Source of the DNA: Panacagrimonas sp052389915
Lineage (GTDB): Bacteria; Pseudomonadota; Gammaproteobacteria; Nevskiales; Nevskiaceae
Direction: 5' to 3'
Assembly: GCA_052389915.1 (NCBI GenBank)
Contig: JBQTHL010000014.1
Span: forward strand, 124,001-188,000
DNA length: 64,000 nt
Below are positions 1 through 8,225 of the stretch, piece by piece. A program made the translations under genes and the position numbers. Numbering within the stretch: position 1 is the first letter of the stretch; each line of letters begins with the position of its first letter. Below the pieces are notes generated by a model that saw nothing but the letters and a program-made list of their open reading frames with translations, was not told the DNA's origin and did no database searches.

Positions 1-57
1 CGCGCAACCCGCCAGCAAAAAAGTGGCGATACATAATCCCAGCATTGCTCGTTTCAT
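1..57 (-). CDS. Lipoprotein, N-terminal fragment (cut by window edge)
   Basis: The minus strand from 57 to 1 reads 19 codons without a stop, beginning with ATG, and gives MKRAMLGLCIATFLLAGCA. This is a lipoprotein signal peptide: two positive residues, a hydrophobic core and a lipobox LLAGC with Cys18 as the predicted lipidated residue. The mature protein lies outside the window, so its function is unknown. It is too short for ordinary ORF calling but the signal is convincing. It lies downstream of, and co-oriented with, the small secreted protein at 149-535. Confidence 0.6.
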   Translation of the reverse strand, partial: MKRAMLGLCIATFLLAGCA

Positions 58-132
58 CAGCCGTTCCCGCATTCGTCATTCCGCTAAAAGGAAGCGTGCC
101 GCGCGAGAGGTGGACCGCCGCTTAACGCCGTT

Positions 133-549
133 GTTAGAGCTCGCTCCTTCACTTGTTGACCTCTCGAACCAAGCCTATTACCAGCCCGCCCCCGTAGAGA
201 ACAATTGATTCTCTGCCGCCCGTTGGGAAGTTCTCCCATGATCGAAGCTCGTAAGTGCCTTCGACGGGATAGTCAATCTGGTCGGCCTCTAACGTTGTGA
301 GTTTGGCCTTCAGCTTGTTTCCTTGACGGGTGCCCGCCAAGGTATGGCGGAGGTAATCGCCAATATAGAGTTCTGCCCGAAACGTGGACTTCGTAAGCGT
401 GACCTTTGCCGTTCCCTTTTCGAGATTCCATTGGTCGATCACGGAGGTGGCCACGAACCAAGCCCACGGCTTGTCCCCCACCGCCTGGGGAGGACTCGCG
501 ATAAACAGGGCTAGTACGAGAGCGGCGATGCGCATTTGCGAGCTCTAAC
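133..549. repeat. 12-bp inverted repeats flanking a small secreted-protein gene
   Basis: GTTAGAGCTCGC at 133-144 and its exact reverse complement GCGAGCTCTAAC at 538-549 bracket the gene at 149-535. The repeats lie 4 bp beyond the stop and 2 bp before the start. The GTTAGA/TCTAAC ends, and the nearby GCTTAAC at 120-126, resemble integron attC core sites. No full attC can be assembled, because dcd occupies one side. Confidence 0.5.
149..535 (-). CDS. Small secreted protein of unknown function
   Basis: This 128-residue protein starts with an apparent Sec signal peptide (MRIAALVLALFIASPPQAVG, cleavage near residue 20). A beta-rich mature part follows, containing KVTLTKSTFRAELYIGDY and a Gly-rich C-terminal end. 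No catalytic motif or known domain is recognised. The ATG at 533-535 has only a weak ribosome binding site. The gene almost exactly fills the interval between two perfect 12-bp inverted repeats, which is unusual and hints at past mobility. It follows dcd in the same direction, 21 bp after the dcd stop, and could be read from the same transcript. Confidence 0.55.
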   Translation of the reverse strand: MRIAALVLALFIASPPQAVGDKPWAWFVATSVIDQWNLEKGTAKVTLTKSTFRAELYIGDYLRHTLAGTRQGNKLKAKLTTLEADQIDYPVEGTYELRSWENFPTGGRESIVLYGGGLVIGLVREVNK

Positions 550-556
550 GCAATGT

Positions 557-1120
557 TCAGGTCTTCGGAAGCGTGACGCCCTTCTGCCCCTGATACTTCC
601 CACCGCGATCCTTGTAACTGGTTTCACACACCTCGTCGGATTCCAGAAACAGCATCTGCGCCACGCCTTCGTTGGCGTAAATCTTCGCGGGCAGCGGCGT
701 TGTGTTGGAGAACTCCAGGGTCACGTGGCCTTCCCATTCCGGTTCCAGCGGCGTGACGTTGACGATGATGCCGCAGCGCGCATAAGTGCTCTTGCCCAGG
801 CAGATGGTGAGCACGCTGCGCGGGATGCGGAAGAACTCCACCGTGCGCGCCAGCACGAAGGAATTGGGCGGGATGATGCAGACATCCGCCTTCACGTCCA
901 CGAAGCTCTTCGGGTCGAAGGCCTTGGGATCGACGATGGTGGAGTTGATGTTGGTGAAGATCTTGAATTCGTCGGCGCAGCGTACGTCGTAGCCGTAGCT
1001 CGACACGCCGTAGCTGACGATGCGGCCGCCGGCGTTCTCGCGCACCTGGCCGGATTCGAAGGGTTCGATCATGCCCTGCGCCGCCATGCGGCGGATCCAT
1101 TTGTCGGATTTGATGCTCAT
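557..1120 (-). CDS. dcd: dCTP deaminase
   Basis: Dcd deaminates dCTP to dUTP and so feeds thymidylate synthesis. The 187-residue length is near the usual ~190. The family motifs are present: GKSTYAR at 109-115, TPLEPEWEGHVTLEF with the likely catalytic Glu136, and AQMLF near 154-158 in the nucleotide-binding region. The ATG at 1118-1120 overlaps the TGA of apbC upstream (TGATG), so the two genes are probably translationally coupled. The C-terminus KYQGQKGVTLPKT matches the family. This is the last clear member of the minus-strand run that starts with rpoE. Confidence 0.95.
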   Translation of the reverse strand: MSIKSDKWIRRMAAQGMIEPFESGQVRENAGGRIVSYGVSSYGYDVRCADEFKIFTNINSTIVDPKAFDPKSFVDVKADVCIIPPNSFVLARTVEFFRIPRSVLTICLGKSTYARCGIIVNVTPLEPEWEGHVTLEFSNTTPLPAKIYANEGVAQMLFLESDEVCETSYKDRGGKYQGQKGVTLPKT

Positions 1121-2202
1121 CAGTCGTCAGCAATCTGGATTTCGGGAAAGCTCGCCTCGACGCCGCCGTGCGCGAGGCGCGCCGTCGCCTTGCGCGCGAT
1201 GTCGCGATAGATCGCGCTGATATCGGAGTCTGGCTCGGCCGCCACCGTGGGCCGGCCGTTGTCGGCTTGTTCGCGAATGCGGCCGTCGAGTGGAATGCGG
1301 CCGAGCAATTCGACGTCGTACTGCGCGCTCATGCGCTCGCCGCCGCCCGCGCCGAAAATCTCGGAGCGCTGCCCGCAGTTGGGACAGCAGAAGAAACTCA
1401 TGTTCTCGACCAGGCCGAGAATCGGCACCTCGACTTTCCGGAACATCTGCAAACCCTTGCGTGCGTCGATGAGCGCGATGTCCTGCGGCGTGGTCACCAC
1501 CACCGCGCCCGATACCGGAATGCGCTGAGACAGGGTGAGCTGGATATCGCCCGTACCCGGCGGCAGATCGACCACTAGGTAATCCAGCTCGTCCCAGCGG
1601 GTCTCGTTGATGAGCTGCATCAGCGCCTGCGTCGCCATGGGCCCGCGCCAGATCATCGGCTGATCTTCGTCGATCAGGAATCCGATGCTCATCGCCTGCA
1701 ACCCGAGCGCTTCGACGGGATGCATCGCCTTGCCATCCGGCGAGGTCGGCTTTTCGGACGTGCCGAGCATGCGCGGCTGGCTCGGGCCGTAAATGTCCGC
1801 ATCCAGAATGCCAACGCGCGCGCCTTCGGCGAGCAAGGCCAGCGCCAGATTCACGGCCACCGTGGACTTGCCCACCCCGCCCTTGCCGGAGGCAACGGCG
1901 ATGACGTTCTTCACGTTCGGCAGTGGCGTGAGCTTGGCCTGCACGGCATGGCTCTGGATGCTCCAGCCGATCTTGATATCGCTTTCGATACCGAGCGAAG
2001 AACGCACCGCGCCCGAAATGCCCTGCGCCATCTGCGCGCGATAGCCCGCGGCGGGAAAGCCCAGTTCGATTTCGATCTGCGCGCGCCCCTTGAGGATCTG
2101 CGCCTGTCGGACCACGTCGGCTTCGATCAGGCTTTGTCCGAGCAGCGGATCGACGTAGGCATCCAGAATCGGGCGCAGGGCATCGGCAAGGGTCGCAGGC
2201 AT
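1120..2202 (-). CDS. apbC: Iron-sulfur cluster carrier protein ApbC/Mrp (P-loop ATPase)
   Basis: ApbC (Mrp/NBP35 family) binds and delivers Fe-S clusters to apo-proteins in the cytoplasm. The 360-residue protein has an N-terminal MIP18-like domain (about 1-90), then a ParA-like ATPase with the deviant Walker A GKGGVGKST at 106-114. Further hallmarks are YGPSQPRMLG, DLPPGTGD and the cluster-binding motif CCPNCG in the last third. It starts at ATG 2200-2202, 33 bp after the glutaredoxin-like gene, and its stop overlaps the dcd start. The pairing with dcd is commonly seen in gammaproteobacteria. Confidence 0.93.
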   Translation of the reverse strand: MPATLADALRPILDAYVDPLLGQSLIEADVVRQAQILKGRAQIEIELGFPAAGYRAQMAQGISGAVRSSLGIESDIKIGWSIQSHAVQAKLTPLPNVKNVIAVASGKGGVGKSTVAVNLALALLAEGARVGILDADIYGPSQPRMLGTSEKPTSPDGKAMHPVEALGLQAMSIGFLIDEDQPMIWRGPMATQALMQLINETRWDELDYLVVDLPPGTGDIQLTLSQRIPVSGAVVVTTPQDIALIDARKGLQMFRKVEVPILGLVENMSFFCCPNCGQRSEIFGAGGGERMSAQYDVELLGRIPLDGRIREQADNGRPTVAAEPDSDISAIYRDIARKATARLAHGGVEASFPEIQIADD

Positions 2203-2235
2203 CTGGAGAACGCAGCAAAAAGTGGGGCCGCGAGT

Positions 2236-2520
2236 CTAAGGCTTTGCGGGAAACGCCCCAACCGGGTGCTCGCGCACCAGGTCCGCAACGGCCTGGGCAT
2301 CAAAGTGTCCTTCGCAGATCACTTCGCCCCAGGGGTCCAACAGCACTGGCACGCGCAAACCATAGCGTCGCTGCCAATCCGGGTGACTATCGACATCGGC
2401 GAATTCGACCCGCAGGTTCGGCGCCTCGGCGCAAGCCAGAAGCGCCTCGGCCATCTCCTCGCACAGGCCGCAGTCCGGGCGTCCCAGCATCATCAGCCGC
2501 AGCGGCACGGGTTCAGTCAT
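2236..2520 (-). CDS. Glutaredoxin-like protein (DUF836 type)
   Basis: This 94-residue protein has the thioredoxin-fold motif GRPDCGLCEEM at the end of the first strand, with the CxxC pair at Cys17 and Cys20. A RVPVLLDPWGEVICEG segment provides the cis-Pro loop. This matches the small glutaredoxin family PF05768. Its redox partner is not known. The start is the ATG at 2518-2520; a longer open frame upstream is only a shadow of mucD. It lies 23 bp after mucD and 33 bp before apbC on the same strand, so it belongs to the rpoE-mucD-apbC-dcd run. Confidence 0.8.
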   Translation of the reverse strand: MTEPVPLRLMMLGRPDCGLCEEMAEALLACAEAPNLRVEFADVDSHPDWQRRYGLRVPVLLDPWGEVICEGHFDAQAVADLVREHPVGAFPAKP

Positions 2521-2543
2521 GAGCGATCCGACGCTGTCTTCCT

Positions 2544-4001
2544 TCAAGGCCCTTCCGGGCGCTGCGCGGCCGGCACTTCCAGCGGCAGGAACGAGGGCGC
2601 GCCTTCGCGGCTCACCAGCACCGCGACCGTGGTTCCTGGCGAAAGCCGTCCGACCACCTCGGCGAAGCGCGTCGGGGAATCCACTTCCTGCCCGGCGAGA
2701 GACAGGATCACGTCGCCGTTGCGGATGCCGGTTGCAGCACCGGGCCCGCCGAATACCTGCTCCACCCGCACGCCGCCCGAGAGCACGCGCATGTGGCGGC
2801 GCTGCTCGTCGTCGAGCGCACTCACGACCAGGCCAAAAGGCGCATCCGTTGGGGGACGCGCCTCGGGCGGCGCCTCGGCGACTTCCGTCGTCGGCGTCTC
2901 GTCGAGCACCGCGATCTCGACCTTGAAGTCGATCTTCTTGCCGTCGCGCATGACCTCGAGCGGCACGACTTGCCCGGGGTCCACGCCGCCCACCAGCGGG
3001 GGCAGGCTGCCCGACGTGGGGAGCGCCGAACCGTTGAACGACAGGATGATGTCGCCGGCGTGCAAGCCCGACTCTTCGGCAGGACTGCCGCTCATGACTC
3101 TCGACACCAGCGCGCCCTCTGCCCTTTCCATGCCGAAGGATTGCGCCAGTTCGCGGTCCACCGGCTGCACCACTACACCGAGCCAGCCGCGAGTGACCTT
3201 GCCCTGGTCGCGCAACTGCCGCGCGACCTTGGCCGCCACGTCGATGGGAATGGAAAAGCTGAGGCCCTGGAAACTGCCGGACTGCGAGTAGATCTGCGAA
3301 TTCACGCCGACCACTTCGCCGTCGAGATTGAACAGCGGACCGCCCGAGTTGCCGGGGTTGATCGCCACATCGGTCTGTATAAAAGGCACGTACTGCTCGG
3401 ATTGCAGGCTGCGACCCATCGCCGAGACGATTCCCGCCGTCACCGAGTAGTCGAAACTGAAAGGCGAACCGATCGCGAATACCCACTGCCCCGGCCGCAG
3501 GCTGGAGGACTCGCCGATCTTCACCGCCTGAAGACCCTTCGCCTCGATCTTCAATAGCGCCAGATCGGTCGAGGGGTCCACGCCGACGATGCGCGCGCTG
3601 AGCTGACGACGGTCGAGCAGTCGCACGATGACCTCGCGTGCCTCCTGCACCACGTGGTAGTTGGTGAGGATGTAGCCGTCTTCCCACAGCACGAAACCGG
3701 AACCCAGCGGCTCGGGTCGCGAGTCGGAACCTTCGTCCTCCGGTTCCCGCTCCTGTTCCTCGAATCGTCGCAGCCAGTCGGGGTCTTCGTTGGCGGCGGG
3801 CGTCTCGCCGGCCGCTTCGCCGGCGACCGTGCTGATGTTTACCACCGAGGGGCTGTTCTTCTCGACCAGACTGGAGAAGTCGGGATACCCATAGTCGGAG
3901 CGGGAACAACCCACCGCCAGAACAGACAAAGCAACGAGCAGCAGAGCGCCGTAAACCGGAGCGGTGCGCGAGCGGTGAAGTCCGAGTCTGGTTTGCAGCA
4001 C
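2544..4001 (-). CDS. mucD: Periplasmic serine endoprotease DegP-like (MucD)
   Basis: MucD/DegP degrades or refolds damaged envelope proteins and is a classical product of the sigma-E operon. The 485-residue protein has an N-terminal hydrophobic segment (about 17-31) ending LAVGC, so it may be a lipoprotein with Cys32, although the lipobox is atypical. The trypsin-like domain carries His116 (TNYHVV), Asp146 (STDLALL) and Ser219 (NPGNSGGPL). Two PDZ domains follow, roughly 265-350 and 390-470. The start appears to be GTG at 3999-4001 without a strong ribosome binding site, so the exact N-terminus is uncertain. It follows rseB by 52 bp. Confidence 0.93.
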   Translation of the reverse strand: MLQTRLGLHRSRTAPVYGALLLVALSVLAVGCSRSDYGYPDFSSLVEKNSPSVVNISTVAGEAAGETPAANEDPDWLRRFEEQEREPEDEGSDSRPEPLGSGFVLWEDGYILTNYHVVQEAREVIVRLLDRRQLSARIVGVDPSTDLALLKIEAKGLQAVKIGESSSLRPGQWVFAIGSPFSFDYSVTAGIVSAMGRSLQSEQYVPFIQTDVAINPGNSGGPLFNLDGEVVGVNSQIYSQSGSFQGLSFSIPIDVAAKVARQLRDQGKVTRGWLGVVVQPVDRELAQSFGMERAEGALVSRVMSGSPAEESGLHAGDIILSFNGSALPTSGSLPPLVGGVDPGQVVPLEVMRDGKKIDFKVEIAVLDETPTTEVAEAPPEARPPTDAPFGLVVSALDDEQRRHMRVLSGGVRVEQVFGGPGAATGIRNGDVILSLAGQEVDSPTRFAEVVGRLSPGTTVAVLVSREGAPSFLPLEVPAAQRPEGP

Positions 4002-4053
4002 GCAACAATTCTAACGAATTGGCCCCGCCGCAATCGGGCGGAAGAGCAACAAC

Positions 4054-5097
4054 TCAGTTCGGCACAGGCGCCGGCTCGCCGGGCTGGGCATCGGGAGCGA
4101 GGTCCGCGAACTCGGCCTGCACGTTGTCCGCAATCATTTTCACCGTGCGGCCGGGAGCCTCCCCCACCACGGTGACATAGACCTTGCCGACCATACGACT
4201 GTAGGCATTGAGCGGCCCCATCTGGTCCAGACGCGGATCGACATTGGCTTCGGCGGCGGGACGCAGCACGCGATAAACCGAGATCGCACTCAGGCCGTCG
4301 GACAGCAGCAGGTGTTCGCGCACGCCATCCTTCGAAGCACGCACTTCACGACGGATCAGACGATACCCGGGAGGCAGTTTGGAAAGCTGCGGGAGCGCGG
4401 CCTGCGGCAATGGAGCGGGCTTGGAAACCGGCTCGCGCTCGTGCGCAAGGGCAATGGCGTCGGCCGCCGCCTCGGTGGATTGGCGCGCCTCCTGCTCCGG
4501 CACGATGGCCTCGAATGCAGTGTCGGGAATCGACTGCGGAAACTGAACCTCGGTGAAGAACATCTGTTCCAGCAGCTTGCCGTCGGGGGCAACCAGGCTG
4601 AGCTTGAGCGGCACACCGGATTCGCGATCGGCCCAAAGTTCGTAGCCGTAACGAAATTCGTCGCGCGGGGCGATCGCGATGCCGCGGCAGTTGCGCCCGG
4701 CGACGCGCGCCTCGCCCAGTTCTCGGAACTCGTAGACCGCGGAAATCTGGCCCAGGCGTTCCGCCGACAAGGGCTGGAACAGCCCTTTTGGCGTGGCGGC
4801 GCGATTCGCAGTGAGGCGCCGGTCCTTCGGCAGCAGGCAGGTCACCTTGTCGTTCTGCTTGAGAACTTCGCGCACCTCACCGGTCATGGACTGAACGCGT
4901 TCGCGTTCGGAACCCTCGGCAAAACGGTGCGTCACGCGGAAGGTTTCCAGCATGTCGCCGCCGCGATACACCAACACGCCTTCGTAGTTGGACAGACGGG
5001 CGGCCTGACTGACCTTGACCAGCCAGTCGCCGGCTTCATCGGCGGCATGGACGCCGCTTGCGAACACCAGGCCCGCAGCGAAGATTCCCAGCCGCAT
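4054..5097 (-). CDS. rseB: Sigma-E factor regulatory protein RseB/MucB
   Basis: RseB/MucB is a periplasmic protein that binds the anti-sigma factor RseA and protects it from cleavage until envelope stress occurs. The protein of about 347 residues has a signal peptide (MRLGIFAAGLVFASGVHA) and the family N-terminal region with NYEGVLVYRGGDMLETFRV. A C-terminal MucB domain follows with GYRLIRREV, LLLSDGLSAISVY and a VTVVGE strand. I chose ATG 5095-5097. A TTG at 5104-5106 would add three residues and overlap the rseA stop, and is also possible. Its position between rseA and mucD is the usual one. Confidence 0.93.
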   Translation of the reverse strand: MRLGIFAAGLVFASGVHAADEAGDWLVKVSQAARLSNYEGVLVYRGGDMLETFRVTHRFAEGSERERVQSMTGEVREVLKQNDKVTCLLPKDRRLTANRAATPKGLFQPLSAERLGQISAVYEFRELGEARVAGRNCRGIAIAPRDEFRYGYELWADRESGVPLKLSLVAPDGKLLEQMFFTEVQFPQSIPDTAFEAIVPEQEARQSTEAAADAIALAHEREPVSKPAPLPQAALPQLSKLPPGYRLIRREVRASKDGVREHLLLSDGLSAISVYRVLRPAAEANVDPRLDQMGPLNAYSRMVGKVYVTVVGEAPGRTVKMIADNVQAEFADLAPDAQPGEPAPVPN

Positions 5098-5102
5098 GCC
5101 TC

Positions 5103-5690
5103 TCAACGCTGTTCTTCCGGTTGCTGCCGATATTCGGCGGTGTGCGCGGCGAACCGCGCATAGCGCAGCGTGCTGCCGACGCCTTCATCGGCGACTGCGC
5201 TGCTGTGGTCCATCATGTACTGGCGCAGCATCTGCGCATGCGCGTCGTCCTGGTTGGAAACCGGTTGCACGTCGGGGCGGCGATCGCCTCCCCAGACCAG
5301 TTCGGTCTGACCCGAACCCACCGTCGCCGTACCGGACTTCGGCTGCACCAGCAGCACAGCAGCAGCCCCCATGGACGCAGCCGCGGCAAAAGCAACCGCC
5401 GGCTTCCACTTCGAAGGCAGGGAGAATTTTTTTGCGGCGCGGACCACGGCGAGGTCGACGACCTTGACCGAAGGCGTGGCTGGAGACTCGTCGAGCCGGC
5501 TCATCACTCCGGCGCAGATGCAGGTCTGTGTCGCCGTCACGCGGGTGCCCGCACGCGCCTCGCGAGTCAGGCACAACCGGCTCCATTCGCGGCCCAGCTC
5601 GGGCGAGCAGGAAAGCTCGTCCAGCAGTCGATCCAGTTCGGGACCGGTACATTCGCCATCCAACAAAGCTGATAGGGAATCCTTGACCAT
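5103..5690 (-). CDS. rseA: Anti-sigma-E factor RseA/MucA
   Basis: RseA/MucA is a single-pass inner-membrane protein that sequesters RpoE through its cytoplasmic N-terminus. The 195-residue sequence shows the family N-terminal helix (LSALLDGECTGPELDRLLDEL). A transmembrane segment at about 97-116 (KPAVAFAAAASMGAAAVLLV) is followed by a periplasmic tail ending in YARFAAHTAEYRQQ, which fits RseA C-terminal domains. The ATG at 5688-5690 is preceded by a 107-bp gap to rpoE. The operon order rpoE-rseA-rseB supports the call more strongly than sequence similarity alone. Confidence 0.88.
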   Translation of the reverse strand: MVKDSLSALLDGECTGPELDRLLDELSCSPELGREWSRLCLTREARAGTRVTATQTCICAGVMSRLDESPATPSVKVVDLAVVRAAKKFSLPSKWKPAVAFAAAASMGAAAVLLVQPKSGTATVGSGQTELVWGGDRRPDVQPVSNQDDAHAQMLRQYMMDHSSAVADEGVGSTLRYARFAAHTAEYRQQPEEQR

Positions 5691-5797
5691 CGGCTACACC
5701 ATTTTTAGTAGATGCTGCGAGCACGCCCACAGACACAAGCTAAACCGCAGCTTAACGGGAAAGTTCCAAGCAAACTGATGAAAGGCAGGATGCACGG

Positions 5798-6379
5798 TTA
5801 CTCCATCAGCGGCTTGAGCACGACGTCGATCGCTTCACGCGCGCGGAAGATGCGCGAGCGCACGGTGCCGATCGGGCAGTCCATGACCTCTGCGATTTCC
5901 TCGTACGACAGGCCTTCCAGCTCGCGCAGGGTGATCGCCTGACGCAGGTCGGGCGGCAGCTTGGCGATGGTCTCGCCCACCTTCTGTTTGATCTCGTCGG
6001 ACAGCAGCAGGGCCTCGGGCGTATCCACGTCGCTCATCTGCGCGGTGTGGCCAAATTGTTCGGCCTCGTCCACGTCGATGTCCTGATTGCTCGGCCGGCG
6101 GCGGCGCGCCACCAGGTAATTCTTGGCGGTATTGATGCCGATGCGGTACAGCCAGGTATAGAACGCGCTCTGGCCGCGGAACCCGTTGAGCGCACGCCAA
6201 GCCTTGATGAAGGTTTCCTGCGCCACGTCCGGCGCGTCGGCGTCGCCCACGAGCCGACCGACCAGTTGAATGATCTTGTATTGGTACTTGCGTATGAGCA
6301 GCTCGAAAGCGCGCTTGTCACCATTCTGCGCGCGTTCGACGAGCTGCTCGTCGACCCCCTGTTCCTGCTCTTCGCTCAT
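5798..6379 (-). CDS. rpoE: RNA polymerase sigma-E factor (RpoE/AlgU)
   Basis: This is an ECF sigma factor directing the envelope-stress regulon. Its 193 residues match the usual ~190-195. Region 2 contains DAPDVAQETFIKAWRAL and FYTWLYRIGINTAKNYLV. Region 4 contains ITLRELEGLSYEEIAEVMDCPIGTVRSRIFRARE, with the helix-turn-helix near 150-180. It begins at ATG 6377-6379 and is divergent from nadB, as in many gammaproteobacteria. I saw no convincing sigma-E autoregulatory promoter (GAACTT-N16-TCTGA) in the 115-bp intergenic region. It is the first gene of the rseA-rseB-mucD operon. Confidence 0.96.
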   Translation of the reverse strand: MSEEQEQGVDEQLVERAQNGDKRAFELLIRKYQYKIIQLVGRLVGDADAPDVAQETFIKAWRALNGFRGQSAFYTWLYRIGINTAKNYLVARRRRPSNQDIDVDEAEQFGHTAQMSDVDTPEALLLSDEIKQKVGETIAKLPPDLRQAITLRELEGLSYEEIAEVMDCPIGTVRSRIFRAREAIDVVLKPLME

Positions 6380-6494
6380 CTCATCTGTGTGTGTGCAGAA
6401 CGGTTGGACGAGCCCGAACCGCGCTGAACCCGCAGTTCACTCCCTCGTTCCACGTCCATAATCCACGCGAGTCTAGCAATGTGAGCCAGAGGCA

Positions 6495-8096
6495 ATGAGT
6501 TCCGACGTACTGATTCTGGGCAGCGGTGCCGCCGGCCTGACCCTGGCGCTGCGCCTGGCGCAAGCCGGGCGGCAGGTCACGGTGGTGTCCAAGACACGGC
6601 TCGAATCCGGTTCCACGCTATGGGCGCAAGGCGGGATTTCGGCGGTACTCGACGAGGGCGATTCGCTCGAAGCCCACGTGCGCGACACGCTCGTTGCCGG
6701 CGGCGGCCTGTGCGACGAGAAGGCCGTGCGCTTCACGGTCGAGCGCGGACCCAACGCGATCCGCTGGCTGGTCGCACAGGGCGTGGGCTTCACCCGTGAC
6801 GACGACGATCCCACCGGCTCGCGCCTGCACCTGACGCGCGAAGGCGGGCATAGCCACAGACGCGTGGTGCACGCCGCCGATTCCACCGGCCGCGCGGTCG
6901 AGACCACCCTGGCCTCGCTTGCGACCTCGCATCCCAACATCCGCATCTGCGAGCGCACGGTGGCGGTGGACCTGATCGTGGACCGCGCGAAGCGCCGCGT
7001 TGAGGGCGCCTACCTGTACGACCGCGCCACCAAGGAAGTCGAGGCCGTACCGGCCAAGGTCGTGGCGCTTTGCACGGGCGGCGCCAACCAGGTTTACCTG
7101 TACTCGTCCAACCCTTTCGGCGCCTCCGGCGACGGCATCGCCATGGCCTGGCGCGCCGGCTGTCGCGTCGCGAACATGGAGTTCATGCAGTTCCACCCGA
7201 CCTGCCTGTATCACAAAGATTCTCGCGCGTTCCTCATCACCGAGGCACTGCGCGGGGAAGGCGGATATCTGCGCTTGCCGTCCGAGAACGGCACGCCGGG
7301 CGAGCGCTTCATGCTGCGCTTCGACGAGCGCGCGGAACTGGCGCCGCGTGACATCGTCGCCCGCGCCATCGATCACGAGATGAAGCGCCTGGGCCTGCGC
7401 CATGTGCTGCTCGACGTCACCCATCTGCCGCCCGAGTTCGTCAAGAGCCACTTCCCCGGCATCTATGCGCACTGCCTGGAACTGGGCATCAACATCACGA
7501 AAGAGCCGATCCCGGTCGTGCCCTCCGCGCATTTCACCTGCGGCGGCGTGCTCACCGATTTCCGGGCGCGCACCGACCTGGACAATCTCTACGCCATCGG
7601 CGAGGTCGCCTGCACCGGCCTGCACGGAGCCAATCGCCTGGCGTCCAATTCGCTGCTCGAATGCCTGGTATTTGCCACCGCTGCGGCCGAAGACATACTC
7701 GGCCGGCTCGACAAGCTCCCTGCCCCGCCCGCGCTCAAGCCCTGGGACGCTTCACGCGTGCAGGACTCGAACGAGGACGTGGTGGTCTCGCACAACTGGC
7801 TGGAGTTGCGCACCTTCATGTGGGACTACGTGGGCATCGTGCGCACCACCAAGCGCCTGGAGCGGGCGCTCAACCGGGTGGAACTGCTGCAACGCGAAAT
7901 CCAGGATTACTACGGCAACTACCGCGTCGGTCATCACCTGATCGAGTTGCGCAACCTGGTGGTCTGCGCAGAGCTGATCGTACGCAGCGCGCTGATGAGA
8001 CACGAAAGCCGTGGGCTGCACTACACCGTCGATTTTCCGCGGACGCTGGAAAGAGCAGAGCCAACCGTTCTTCCGGGCCGGGCATCCGCGATGTAG
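6495..8096 (+). CDS. nadB: L-aspartate oxidase
   Basis: NadB oxidises L-aspartate to iminoaspartate, the first step of de novo NAD synthesis. The 533-residue flavoprotein has the N-terminal FAD dinucleotide motif GSGAAGLTLALRLAQAG, the segment STLWAQGGISAVL, MEFMQFHPTCLY, REARE-type residues in LITEALRGEGG, and HFTCGGVLTDFRARTDLDNLYAIGE near the C-terminal part of the FAD domain. The ATG at 6495-6497 has an AGAGG ribosome binding site. The gene is divergent from rpoE. Its TAG stop at 8094-8096 lies inside the start of a REP-like repeat (8092-8180). Confidence 0.96.
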   Translation: MSSDVLILGSGAAGLTLALRLAQAGRQVTVVSKTRLESGSTLWAQGGISAVLDEGDSLEAHVRDTLVAGGGLCDEKAVRFTVERGPNAIRWLVAQGVGFTRDDDDPTGSRLHLTREGGHSHRRVVHAADSTGRAVETTLASLATSHPNIRICERTVAVDLIVDRAKRRVEGAYLYDRATKEVEAVPAKVVALCTGGANQVYLYSSNPFGASGDGIAMAWRAGCRVANMEFMQFHPTCLYHKDSRAFLITEALRGEGGYLRLPSENGTPGERFMLRFDERAELAPRDIVARAIDHEMKRLGLRHVLLDVTHLPPEFVKSHFPGIYAHCLELGINITKEPIPVVPSAHFTCGGVLTDFRARTDLDNLYAIGEVACTGLHGANRLASNSLLECLVFATAAAEDILGRLDKLPAPPALKPWDASRVQDSNEDVVVSHNWLELRTFMWDYVGIVRTTKRLERALNRVELLQREIQDYYGNYRVGHHLIELRNLVVCAELIVRSALMRHESRGLHYTVDFPRTLERAEPTVLPGRASAM

Positions 8097-8180
8097 GAGG
8101 GGCTCTGCCCCGACTGTCGCTCGCAGGACGGACCGCGACTCGTCGTGAGAACACCAGTCGAGGCAGAGCCCCTCCTACAA
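8092..8180. repeat. REPIN-like inverted repeat, family A copy 1
   Basis: Left arm GTAGGAGGGGCTCTGCCCCG begins at 8093. The right arm CGAGGCAGAGCCCCTCCTAC at 8159-8178 is its imperfect reverse complement, with about 45 bp between. Each arm contains its own short hairpin (GGGGCTCTGCCCC type). A second copy lies at 17451-17537. This architecture of two REP arms in inverted order is that of a REPIN. The left arm contains the nadB TAG. The remaining bases to 8225 carry no other recognisable feature. Confidence 0.75.
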
Positions 8181-8225
8181 TTTGCTTCGCGATATAACGG
8201 CGCGTATCCCGCGCGCTGAAGGCTT

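Noticed and set aside
120..550. Complete integron gene cassette
   Set aside because: Only core-like ends are present. No full attC fits between the gene and its neighbours and no integrase is in the window.
6380..6494. Sigma-E autoregulatory promoter upstream of rpoE
   Set aside because: GAACTG and GGAACG occur, but no properly spaced TCTGA-type -10 box could be found.
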